This document shows positions 26,776 to 35,169 of a DNA stretch of 64,000 nucleotides, piece after piece. The notes under the pieces were generated by a model. The model saw only the letters and a program-made list of their open reading frames with translations, made no database searches and was not told the DNA's origin. The DNA is from Micavibrio_C sp965231165 (lineage in GTDB: Bacteria; Pseudomonadota; Alphaproteobacteria; Micavibrionales; Micavibrionaceae). The DNA lies in the NCBI GenBank assembly GCA_965231165.1, contig OZ246421.1, positions 1,364,001 through 1,428,000 of the forward strand, written 5' to 3'. The translations under genes were made by a program, and so were the position numbers. The first letter of the stretch is position 1. Each line of letters starts with the position of its first letter.

Positions 26776-26850
26776 TGTCATCCTGAGCAACGCGAAGGAT
26801 CTCACCTGAAACCAAGAGGAGATCCTTCGGGCTTTGCCCTCGGGATGACA
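26776..26850. repeat. Inverted palindromic repeat pair between pntAA and pntAB
   Basis: A unit with TCATCCTGAGCAACGCGAAGG faces a second with GATCCTTCGGGC...GGGATGAC after a short spacer. It is of the same general family as the units at 389-465 and 43373-43446. It lies within an operon, so it is likely transcribed and could affect mRNA stability. Confidence 0.75.
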
Positions 26851-26870
26851 AAAAAGTAAGGACAAAAATA

Positions 26871-27275
26871 ATGTCGAACGAATCCAACCTCACCGAGAAT
26901 GCTGCCGATTTGGCAACACAGGCCCGCATGCTGTCGGACAAGGCGGCAGAGATTGCGATGCAGGCCTCACAATCCGTCGGCCCTATCGGCGGTGATGATT
27001 TCCTTGTCACGGGTCTTACCGTATTCGTACTGGCCTGCTTCGTCGGCTATTACGTGGTCTGGCGCGTGACCCCGGCCCTGCACTCGCCGCTGATGGCGAT
27101 TACCAACGCAATTTCATCGGTGATTATCGTCGGTGCACTGATCGCTGCCGGGCCTGCCGGACTGACCTTCTCCAAATTCCTCGGTTTCCTCGCGGTTGTT
27201 CTCGCGAGTATCAATATTTTCGGCGGCTTCATCGTGACCCGCCGCATGCTCTCTATGTTCAAGAAGAAGGCTTAA
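26871..27275 (+). CDS. pntAB: NAD(P) transhydrogenase subunit alpha part 2 (membrane)
   Basis: A 134-residue membrane protein: an N-terminal Ala-rich amphipathic stretch, then three to four membrane helices with the signature PALHSPLMAITNAISSVIIVGAL and NIFGGFIVTRRML. It forms part of domain II, the proton channel, with PntB. AAGGA precedes the ATG. The N-terminal segment before the first helix is longer than in most versions. Confidence 0.95.
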   Translation: MSNESNLTENAADLATQARMLSDKAAEIAMQASQSVGPIGGDDFLVTGLTVFVLACFVGYYVVWRVTPALHSPLMAITNAISSVIIVGALIAAGPAGLTFSKFLGFLAVVLASINIFGGFIVTRRMLSMFKKKA

Positions 27276-27287
27276 GGACCACACATC

Positions 27288-28679
27288 ATGGAAACGCTTG
27301 CTCCTCTCGCCTATCTCGTCGCTTCGGTCTGTTTTATCATGGCGTTGCGCGGTCTCTCGCACCCGCAGTCAGCGCAGCAGGGCCTAATGTTCGGCATGTT
27401 CGGCATGGCGCTGGCCGTCGCCACGACATTGCTGTTGCCGGGCGTTGTTTCTTACGGCTGGATTATCGCCGGTGTGATCATCGGCGGCACAATCGGCACC
27501 ATCATCGCACTGAAAATTCAGATGACGGCCCTGCCGCAGCTGGTCGCCGCGTTCCACTCTCTGGTCGGTCTGGCCGCCGTCTTCGTCGCCGCCGCCGCCT
27601 TCACCAATCCCGAGGCCTATCACATCGGCATTGCGGGCAATATCAAGGTCGCCAGCCTGATCGAAATGTCGCTGGGCGTTGCCATCGGCGCGGTCACCTT
27701 CACCGGTTCAATCATCGCGTGGGGAAAACTACAGGGTGTCATCACCGGGAAGCCGTTGACATTCAAAGGCCAGCATTTGCTGAACGCCGCGCTGGGCGGA
27801 TTATTGATATTCCTGATCGTGATGCTGTGCGTGACGCAAAGCGCGATGCTGTTCTGGCTGGTGGTACTGGTGTCGCTGGCGCTCGGTGTACTGCTGATCC
27901 TGCCGATTGGCGGCGCGGACATGCCGGTGATCGTTTCGATGCTCAATTCCTATTCGGGATGGGCGGCGGCGGGTATCGGCTTTACACTGCATAACAATCT
28001 GCTGATCGTCACGGGCGCGCTGGTCGGCGCTTCCGGTGCGATCCTGTCCTATATCATGTGCAAAGGGATGAACCGTTCCTTTGTCAATGTGATCCTCGGC
28101 GGCTTTGGTGGCGAACAAGCCGCTGGCGTTGCCGCCAATATGGGTGACCGCAGCGCGAAAATCGGTTCCGCCGAAGATGCCGCCTATATCCTGAAAAACG
28201 CGTCCAGCGTCGTGATCGTGCCCGGTTACGGCATGGCCGTCGCACAGGCGCAACACGCCCTGCGCGAAGCCGCCGACGTGCTGAAGCGCGAGGGCGTGAA
28301 AGTGCGTTACGCCATTCACCCGGTCGCGGGCCGCATGCCCGGTCACATGAACGTGCTGCTGGCCGAAGCCAGCGTACCCTATGACGAAGTGCTGGAACTG
28401 GAAGATATCAACCGCGATTTCGCCATGACCGATGTCGTCTATGTGATCGGTGCGAACGACATCACCAACCCGGCAGCCAAAAACGATCCGACATCGCCGA
28501 TTTACGGTATGCCGGTCCTGGATGTTGAAAAGGCCAAAACAGTGCTGTTTGTGAAGCGTTCGATGGGTTCAGGCTATGCCGGTATCGACAATCCGCTGTT
28601 TTATGCCGACAACACGATGATGCTGCTGGGCGATGCCAAGAAGATGACCGAAGACATCGTCAAATCTCTGGAACATTAA
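27288..28679 (+). CDS. pntB: NAD(P) transhydrogenase subunit beta
   Basis: 463 residues: about eight or nine membrane helices (domain II) followed by the NADP(H)-binding domain III with VVIVPGYGMAVAQAQHALRE, HPVAGRMPGHMNVLLAEA and YVIGANDITNPAAKNDP. The complex uses the proton gradient to reduce NADP+ with NADH. AAGGA lies 9 nt before the ATG and the gene follows pntAB by 12 nt. Ends 6 nt before the convergent unknown gene. Confidence 0.97.
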   Translation: METLAPLAYLVASVCFIMALRGLSHPQSAQQGLMFGMFGMALAVATTLLLPGVVSYGWIIAGVIIGGTIGTIIALKIQMTALPQLVAAFHSLVGLAAVFVAAAAFTNPEAYHIGIAGNIKVASLIEMSLGVAIGAVTFTGSIIAWGKLQGVITGKPLTFKGQHLLNAALGGLLIFLIVMLCVTQSAMLFWLVVLVSLALGVLLILPIGGADMPVIVSMLNSYSGWAAAGIGFTLHNNLLIVTGALVGASGAILSYIMCKGMNRSFVNVILGGFGGEQAAGVAANMGDRSAKIGSAEDAAYILKNASSVVIVPGYGMAVAQAQHALREAADVLKREGVKVRYAIHPVAGRMPGHMNVLLAEASVPYDEVLELEDINRDFAMTDVVYVIGANDITNPAAKNDPTSPIYGMPVLDVEKAKTVLFVKRSMGSGYAGIDNPLFYADNTMMLLGDAKKMTEDIVKSLEH

Positions 28680-28685
28680 TTCCGT

Positions 28686-29384
28686 CTAGTTTGGTTTCGA
28701 TGCCGGGGCCGGTGATGTCGCCGGTTTCACCGGCTCGGGCACGGCCAGCTTTTCCTTATGAAGGCGCCAGCCGCCTTCGGCCTGCTGGTCCTTGATGATC
28801 CGGTACATGGCGATATCGGTATGCTTGTCTTTCATCAGTTTGTTCAGGAATTTTATCAGCGCGGGCGATGTCGGCACGTCAATACGGTCGGAGCCATCAG
28901 CTGCCGGTTGATAATAGATGACCAATCGTCCGTCCACGACACCGTTATTCAGATATTCAAGCTGACGCTCCCCGTTGTAACGGTCTGGCTCTACAGTCAT
29001 ACCGATATTATGCTTCAGCAGATAGGCCGCCAGCTTATGCGCAAACTGGATGGTCATATAACCATCACCGCCGTCCTGTTTCTCGGTACTGGCATGCTGC
29101 GGATCAACCCGCTTTGACTTCAGCAATTTGCGCACATCATCATCTTGGTTGCTGTCAAAGATAAATTTGGCGGCCAGCAGACCGTGAATATCGACATCGG
29201 TATCGCCGCAACGGCTGCGCGCGAGATTACGCAAAGCGGGCACGACATCGCGGTCATAAGCCGTCTTCAGTTTAGCAACACCTTGGGGAGAGCGATATTT
29301 ATCATAATTATAATCCTGCAAGACACTCACCGCGAGGGCGAAGGGCAGCGAAATCCCGAGAACGATTTTATGCGTAAGCTTCAT
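28686..29384 (-). CDS. Unknown exported or membrane-anchored protein
   Basis: 232 residues, family not recognised. The N-terminus MKLTHKIVLGISLPFALAVS is a signal peptide or signal anchor. The rest is soluble and mixed alpha/beta, with segments TIQFAHKLAAYLLKHNIGMT and GGWRLHKEKL, and a Pro/Ala-rich tail. One Cys (RSRCGD) lies in the mature part. The phrase TDIAMYRIIKDQQAEGGWRL recalls lumazine-like or SnoaL-like small domains, but I cannot support a call. It converges on pntB and is divergent from the hydrolase genes. Confidence 0.6.
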   Translation of the reverse strand: MKLTHKIVLGISLPFALAVSVLQDYNYDKYRSPQGVAKLKTAYDRDVVPALRNLARSRCGDTDVDIHGLLAAKFIFDSNQDDDVRKLLKSKRVDPQHASTEKQDGGDGYMTIQFAHKLAAYLLKHNIGMTVEPDRYNGERQLEYLNNGVVDGRLVIYYQPAADGSDRIDVPTSPALIKFLNKLMKDKHTDIAMYRIIKDQQAEGGWRLHKEKLAVPEPVKPATSPAPASKPN

Positions 29385-29603
29385 AATGACCTGTTTTTCC
29401 GATGTTTTGCGTATGCATTTTTCACCCGTTCATACCAGACAACAGGCAGGCAGGTGGCGTCAAACTTTTTTCGTAAAAGGGAACTTTTTCGATTTTTGCG
29501 GCGCGTCATCCAAATTTTTTATTTCCGTCTTACCTGTGCTATGCTGCTGAAAAATGAGGCCAGAATCAGAGCCTTAGATAAAGAGTAAACAGGGCACGTT
29601 TGA

Positions 29604-30683
29604 ATGGACAAGAACAAGCTGCGTGAGCAGTTCCGCAAAGCCACGACCATGCCTGAGGGCTGGAGCGGCAATCTTTTCTTCAAAAATGAACGCGGGCACA
29701 GCATCCGTTACGGGCATGCGCCCGCGCTGACGCCGGAGCCGCGCGGCACCGTCATCCACCGCCACGGCCACGGTGAAAGCATCGACCTGTATAACGAAGC
29801 CATCAGTTGGTATCAGAAGCAGGGTTTTGATGTCTGGGCCTATGACCTTGCCGGTCACGGCATGTCAGAAGGAAAAGATCCAAACGACTCCCCCAGCCCC
29901 AAAGATACATTTCACGACGTCAATGATCTTGACCAGTTTGTATGCCGGATCGTCAAGCGCGTACCCCACAAACCGCTGGTCCTCAGTGCGCATTCACTGA
30001 GCGGCCATAGCGGACTGATCTATCTCAAGCGCCATCCTCATGTGTTCAGCGGCGCGGTGATGAGTTCACCGATGTTTGATATATACAGGATGGGACTACC
30101 CGCCCTCTTCCGCCCCGTCGTGCGCAGCGTTTTTGCACTGGCCGCCATGATGGGCCTGAAGAATGTCGAGACCCCTGTGGCCGGATATCACAATTTCATC
30201 GACCGCGTACAAAAAACCAGCGAACGGCTGGCGCATATATCATTGGGGGAAATCAATTACCGCAGCGAGGTGAAACGGGCACTGAAAGAACTGCACCCGG
30301 AAAGATACCGCGACCGGCCCACTTTCGGCTGGATCGGTTCTGCCTTCAAAACGATTATCCCTACGCTGCGCCGTTCTTTCCTGAAAGATATTCAGACGCC
30401 GCTGCTGATCGGCAGCGCGGGACCGCTTGAAGATCTGGTGGCCAACGACGCCCATGAACGCGTCGCCAAAATCGTGCCTCATGCGGAACTGAAAAAAATG
30501 CCGTTTGCGGTTCACAGCCTGTGGCATGACCGCGACAGCAATTTCAAAGTATGGCAGGACCATGTGGCAGCATTCCTTGACAAGATAGCGCCGGACAAGA
30601 CGCCGCAATTCTGTTCGCTGCACGTGCGAAACGCTACTTCATCACCATGTGCACACAGGCACCGGGAATTTAAACAAGCTTAA
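29604..30683 (+). CDS. Alpha/beta hydrolase (monoglyceride-lipase-like), variant nucleophile elbow
   Basis: 359 residues of the Hydrolase_4/serine-aminopeptidase-like type. The HGHGES oxyanion segment and AYDLAGHGMSEG are typical. The nucleophile is probably Ser131, but its setting is AHSLSG instead of the usual GHSxGG: both classic glycines are replaced. The expected acid and His regions (EDLVAND; FAVHSLWHD) are recognisable but less canonical. First of three adjacent paralogues on the same strand. Substrate unknown; lipid or ester hydrolysis is the family expectation. Confidence 0.8.
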   Translation: MDKNKLREQFRKATTMPEGWSGNLFFKNERGHSIRYGHAPALTPEPRGTVIHRHGHGESIDLYNEAISWYQKQGFDVWAYDLAGHGMSEGKDPNDSPSPKDTFHDVNDLDQFVCRIVKRVPHKPLVLSAHSLSGHSGLIYLKRHPHVFSGAVMSSPMFDIYRMGLPALFRPVVRSVFALAAMMGLKNVETPVAGYHNFIDRVQKTSERLAHISLGEINYRSEVKRALKELHPERYRDRPTFGWIGSAFKTIIPTLRRSFLKDIQTPLLIGSAGPLEDLVANDAHERVAKIVPHAELKKMPFAVHSLWHDRDSNFKVWQDHVAAFLDKIAPDKTPQFCSLHVRNATSSPCAHRHREFKQA

Positions 30684-30759
30684 CGGACCGGCCTGTAAAT
30701 TTTCTTGTCATCCCCGGCAGAGGTAACTAGTCTGGGGACCTTCATAAAAAGGTTCTCGC

Positions 30760-31710
30760 ATGGCAAATACCAGCATTCACCCGGCGTGGAAAGACCGCCT
30801 GACAACGCCACCTGATCACTGGCAGACAGGCCGTTTTGTCAACGCGCGCGGCCAGTCCCTGCCCTATGGTTTATCGCTGCCGTCCGGTGCGATTGCCGGA
30901 CATGTGATGTATGTCGAGGGTCTGAACGAACCGATACAAAAAACTTACGAGCTGGCGCGTGACTTCAACCGTCATGCGCTGGCTTTCTCGGTTTTTGACC
31001 GCATGGGTCAGGGTCTGGGCGGGCGGTTCCTGCAGAATAAATTCAAGATTCATTCGCAAGGTTTTACGCACGATGTCGGCGATCTGATTCACTTTGTTGA
31101 GAACGTCATACCGCAAGGACAAAAAGTTACAATGCTGGGGCATTCCACCGGCGGTCTGATCGCCTTGATGGCCTACCATGATCGGCCCGACCTGTTTACG
31201 CCGCCGCTGCTGACCGCGCCGCTGCTGGGATTGCAGAATAAAATATTACAGGGCCGCGAGGAAAAATTCGGCCGCCTGCACATGCCCGGATGGGCGCAGG
31301 AAATGTATGTCCCCGGCGGCAAGGACTGGCGCTTGCGCGGCACAGGGGGATTGCCGCCGCAGGATGCCTATTCCAGCCATGCCGAACGCATGAAACTGCA
31401 CGATTTTTTCCCCGCACAGAATGATGCTTTGCGCGCAGGCAATGTGACGCTGGGCTGGCTCTGGCGTGCCTGTCAGGCCATAACCATCGTACGTGCGCCG
31501 GAATGGCTGGCCACGCTCGGGCCGCTGACCATCGTGACGGCCGGAAAAGAAATTCTGATTGATAACGAACCCACCCGCCAAGCCCTGCTTCATATTCAGC
31601 AAGCCACGCATCTCCATATGGACCAGGCAAAACACGAAATTCCCTTTGAAGAAGACCGTTTCCGCAGCCGGATCATCAGTGAAACCGTCAAACTGGCGCT
31701 GAAAGTCTAG
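30760..31710 (+). CDS. Alpha/beta hydrolase, second of three paralogues
   Basis: 316 residues. Nucleophile Ser129 in MLGHSTGGLIAL, upstream FDRMGQGLGGR in the place of the usual GxGxS segment, and a C-terminal catalytic pair suggested by IVTAGKEILIDNEPTR and DQAKHEIPFEED. Intact triad, so probably active as an esterase or lipase. It has its own ribosome site (AAGG 10 nt upstream) and follows the first paralogue by 76 nt. It shares the motif YVPGGKDWR with the third paralogue (YVPGGGNWK). Confidence 0.85.
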   Translation: MANTSIHPAWKDRLTTPPDHWQTGRFVNARGQSLPYGLSLPSGAIAGHVMYVEGLNEPIQKTYELARDFNRHALAFSVFDRMGQGLGGRFLQNKFKIHSQGFTHDVGDLIHFVENVIPQGQKVTMLGHSTGGLIALMAYHDRPDLFTPPLLTAPLLGLQNKILQGREEKFGRLHMPGWAQEMYVPGGKDWRLRGTGGLPPQDAYSSHAERMKLHDFFPAQNDALRAGNVTLGWLWRACQAITIVRAPEWLATLGPLTIVTAGKEILIDNEPTRQALLHIQQATHLHMDQAKHEIPFEEDRFRSRIISETVKLALKV

Positions 31711-31757
31711 ACATAAAGGCAGATGGGGGCTGGTTTCATCCGGAAACCCATATTATT

Positions 31758-32771
31758 ATGCTGCCTATGAAACCTGCCATATCTCTTCCCGATCTTGAAT
31801 CCCGCTTTTTGCCGCCCGAGGGCTGGCGCTGGCACACCTTTACCAATCCGCAGGGACGCAAGATCCGTTTCGGCACGGTGGCGCCAGCCAGCCGCATCCC
31901 TGATGCCGTGGTCATTATGGCGCCGGGATTAAGTGAATTCGGCGAGAAATATTTCGAACTGGCACATGATCTGCTGAAGCGGAACTTGAGCTTGTGGGTG
32001 ATCGACTGGCAGGGACAAGGACTTTCCGACCGTCACCTGAAGAATACGCCGCACAAACGTCATGCCTCCAGCTTCAACGACGATATTGCCGATTTCCATT
32101 ATTTCATCATGGAGTACGTCAAGCATTCTGCCGTGCATCCGGATGTGGGGCGCATTCCGCTGGTGCTGATGGGGCATTCGATGGGTGCCCATATTGGTCT
32201 GCGTTACCTGCACCGCCATCCTGATACATTCGCCTGCGCGGCTTTTGCGGCACCGATGCTGGGCTTCCGTGAGTTGCGTTTTATGCCGCTAGCATTGCGC
32301 CGTGTTTTAACAGCGGCCTTCAATGAATTCATGGGCAATTGCTATGTCCCCGGCGGCGGCAACTGGAAAGCGGACTTCCGCAAGGCCGGTAAGAACGAAT
32401 TCTCAGGCGACCCGGTGCGCGCCGCCGTTCATAACGCCTGGTGCCTGCATGACACGCGGCTGCAAGTGGGAAGCGCGACTTTCCGCTGGCTGCACGAGGC
32501 GGTAAAATCCTGCGAGGTTCTGGCCGACCCCAGAATTCTTAGGGGTATTCAAACACCACTACTGATGGCGCTCGCGGAAAAGGACACCATCGTTGATAAC
32601 CGACCCATCCGCCGCGCCGCTAAAATCCTGCCGCATGCGCACCTGCTCAGTCTGGCGGGGGCACACCATGAAATCCTGATGGAAACAGATCCTGTCCGGG
32701 AGCACTTCCTGCAGGCGTTTGAGGAATTGCTGACGCAGGTTTCTGTGCGCGGTCAGGTTAAACCCTTCTAA
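31758..32771 (+). CDS. Alpha/beta hydrolase, third of three paralogues
   Basis: 337 residues. Nucleophile Ser141 in LMGHSMGAHIGL, oxyanion region MAPGLSEFGEKY, IDWQGQGLSDR, acid in ALAEKDTIVDN and His in LAGAHHEILME. This is the most canonical of the three and resembles monoacylglycerol lipase / lysophospholipase L2 type enzymes. ATG 31758 is used; a second ATG three codons later is possible. Lies 47 nt after the second paralogue and ends the group. Confidence 0.87.
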   Translation: MLPMKPAISLPDLESRFLPPEGWRWHTFTNPQGRKIRFGTVAPASRIPDAVVIMAPGLSEFGEKYFELAHDLLKRNLSLWVIDWQGQGLSDRHLKNTPHKRHASSFNDDIADFHYFIMEYVKHSAVHPDVGRIPLVLMGHSMGAHIGLRYLHRHPDTFACAAFAAPMLGFRELRFMPLALRRVLTAAFNEFMGNCYVPGGGNWKADFRKAGKNEFSGDPVRAAVHNAWCLHDTRLQVGSATFRWLHEAVKSCEVLADPRILRGIQTPLLMALAEKDTIVDNRPIRRAAKILPHAHLLSLAGAHHEILMETDPVREHFLQAFEELLTQVSVRGQVKPF

Positions 32772-32831
32772 CCAGTTGAAAATACTGCCAAGTCAGGGCA
32801 GAATGGGTTTTCAATAAGGGTTTACTAGATT

Positions 32832-33089
32832 ATGAAAAAAGCAGCCGGTGAAGAATTTGATGCCAAGCGTGTGCGCTTAAGCGACCGCATCCTTTATGCG
32901 CTGGAACTCGCCATCGAGCAGGAAGATATCAGCATCGCTGAATCACTCGTCCGCGCGCTGGAGCTGGCGATGACCCGTAACACCGGCGGCGGTGAATTCG
33001 TGGAGCGTCGCGATTACCCGCAAGAGATCAAAGATGCGATGGACCGTCTGCGCGAAATCAAGAAGCAGACATCAGCGCTTAGAAACTGA
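32832..33089 (+). CDS. Small conserved alphaproteobacterial protein of unknown function
   Basis: 85 residues, strongly helical and charged: LSDRILYALELAIEQEDISIAESLVRALELAMTRN. The two halves (ILYALELAIEQEDISIAE and LVRALELAMTRN) look like repeated helices, TPR-like in character. I recall similar short proteins near ligA in other alphaproteobacteria but no function. It ends 10 nt from the convergent ligA stop, with no terminator between. Confidence 0.7.
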   Translation: MKKAAGEEFDAKRVRLSDRILYALELAIEQEDISIAESLVRALELAMTRNTGGGEFVERRDYPQEIKDAMDRLREIKKQTSALRN

Positions 33090-33099
33090 TCGCCCTTAC

Positions 33100-35169
33100 T
33101 TACGCGATCAAAGCCAGCCATTCCTGTTCCGACAGCACTGTGACGCCTAATTCGCGCGCCTTGGTCAGTTTTGATCCGGCGTCTTCGCCCGCAATCACGT
33201 AATCCGTTTTGGCCGACACGGCGCTGGCGACTTTTGCGCCCAGTTGTTCTGCCCGGGCCTTTGCTTCGTTACGCCCCACAGTGGTCAGTGTGCCCGTGAA
33301 CACAACTGTTTTTCCGGCCACGGGCGAATTCCCGGCCTTCGGGATATTGTAAGGTGTGATGGTGAGCAGCGCGTCCAGATCGCTCAAGACTTCCTGATTA
33401 TGCGGCTCATTAAAGAACGCGACAATGTCATCCGCTACGCTGGGGCCGATATCTTCGATATTAAGCAAATCCTGTCGCGCATCGCTATCTTCGACACCCG
33501 CCTTCTTCATCGCCGTACGCAGATCATCGAGCGTGGCGTAGTTAGCGGCCAGTTTCTTGGCGGTAGCCTCACCCACCTGACGGATGCCGAGCGCGTAGAT
33601 AAAGCGTTCAAAACCGATAGTGCGGCGCGCTTCAATCGCCTTGAATAATTTATCGACGGATTTTTCACCCCAGCCTTCGCGCTCCTGCAAGGGCACTTCC
33701 AGTTTGTCATTGGCCTGCGCGAGGCGGAATATATCGCCGGGTGTGCGTACGATTTTCTCGTCCCAGAATTCCTGAATGATCTTATCGCCCAGCCCTTCGA
33801 TATCGAAGGCCAGACGGCTGACAAAATGTTTCAGCCGTTCGACCGCTTGCGCGGCGCAAATCAGGCCACCGGTGCAACGCGCTATCACTTCACCTTCTTC
33901 GCGGATAGCTTGTGAACCGCAAACCGGGCATTTATCAGGGAATTTATATTTGGGCAGATTACCCTTGCGCTTATCCAGTAAGACTTCAACCACCTGTGGT
34001 ATCACGTCGCCCGCGCGCTGGATCACCACATGATCACCAATGCGCACATCCTTGCGCTCTATCTCGTCGGCATTATGAAGCGTTGCATTGGATACCACGA
34101 CACCGCCCACTGAAATCGGCTCCAGCCGCGCCACAGGGGTCAGCGCGCCAGTGCGACCCACCTGAATATCGATGCCATTGATAATGGTCACGGCCTTTTC
34201 CGCCGGAAATTTATGGGCAATCGCCCAACGCGGCGCACGTGATACAAAACCGAGTCGCTCCTGCCAGTCGATGCGGTTGATCTTGTAAACCACGCCATCG
34301 ATTTCATAGGGCAGATCGGGGCGTTGCCCTTCTATATCGCGATAATATTCAAGAATATCTTCGGCAGACTTGCAGAGCTTTGATGGTTCGGCCTCTGTAA
34401 AGCCGTAGGATTTAAGAGCTTTACGGATAGCCCACTGCGTATCGCCAATATGCGCACTCACCGCGCCCAGCGCATAACCAAAAAAATGCAAAGGCCGTTC
34501 AGCGGTGATTTTTGAATCAAGCTGGCGCACACTGCCCGCCGCCGCGTTGCGCGGATTGGCAAAAAGTTGCTTTCCCGCTTTTTCCTGCCGTTCATTTAGC
34601 TTTTTGAATTCATCGCGGCGCATATAGACTTCGCCGCGCACTTCGAGAATATCCGGCGGGTTACCATTCAGGGTTTGCGGCACATCGCCGATGGTGCGCA
34701 CGTTCTGGGTAATATCCTCACCCTCCGCTCCGTCACCGCGTGTGGCCGCCATGACCAACTTGCCTTGCTCATAGCGCAAAGAACAGGAAAGCCCGTCGAT
34801 TTTCGGTTCTGACACCAGCTCCAAAATTTCAGTTTCAGGCAGACTGAGAAATTTTCGGATGCGCTCCAGGAAATCATGCACATCCTGATCTTCGAACGCA
34901 TTTGAAAGCGAGAGCATTGGTACAGCGTGTTTTACTTTTTTGAAACCTGAAGATGCAACCGCACCCACGGTTTGGGTCGGGCTATCCTTTGTGACTAATT
35001 CAGGATGTTCATTTTCAAGACTCTCCAGCTTCTGACGCAATTTATCGTATGCAGCGTCAGAGATTTCAGGCTTGTCCTTCTGATAATAAAGCGCATCGTG
35101 ATGCCGGATTTGCTTCACCAGTTCGGCATGGCGCTTTCTGGCGTCCGCATGATCGAACAAGGATGTCAT
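33100..35169 (-). CDS. ligA: NAD-dependent DNA ligase LigA
   Basis: 689 residues: adenylation domain with the AMP-accepting Lys123 in KIDG, OB fold, four-Cys zinc finger (CPVCGSQ ... RCTGGLICAAQ), helix-hairpin-helix array and a C-terminal BRCT domain (GNSPVAGKTVVFTGTLTTVG). It seals nicks in replication and repair using NAD+. Its ATG follows the recN stop directly (TAA-ATG), so the two are coupled. Confidence 0.98.
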   Translation of the reverse strand: MTSLFDHADARKRHAELVKQIRHHDALYYQKDKPEISDAAYDKLRQKLESLENEHPELVTKDSPTQTVGAVASSGFKKVKHAVPMLSLSNAFEDQDVHDFLERIRKFLSLPETEILELVSEPKIDGLSCSLRYEQGKLVMAATRGDGAEGEDITQNVRTIGDVPQTLNGNPPDILEVRGEVYMRRDEFKKLNERQEKAGKQLFANPRNAAAGSVRQLDSKITAERPLHFFGYALGAVSAHIGDTQWAIRKALKSYGFTEAEPSKLCKSAEDILEYYRDIEGQRPDLPYEIDGVVYKINRIDWQERLGFVSRAPRWAIAHKFPAEKAVTIINGIDIQVGRTGALTPVARLEPISVGGVVVSNATLHNADEIERKDVRIGDHVVIQRAGDVIPQVVEVLLDKRKGNLPKYKFPDKCPVCGSQAIREEGEVIARCTGGLICAAQAVERLKHFVSRLAFDIEGLGDKIIQEFWDEKIVRTPGDIFRLAQANDKLEVPLQEREGWGEKSVDKLFKAIEARRTIGFERFIYALGIRQVGEATAKKLAANYATLDDLRTAMKKAGVEDSDARQDLLNIEDIGPSVADDIVAFFNEPHNQEVLSDLDALLTITPYNIPKAGNSPVAGKTVVFTGTLTTVGRNEAKARAEQLGAKVASAVSAKTDYVIAGEDAGSKLTKARELGVTVLSEQEWLALIA

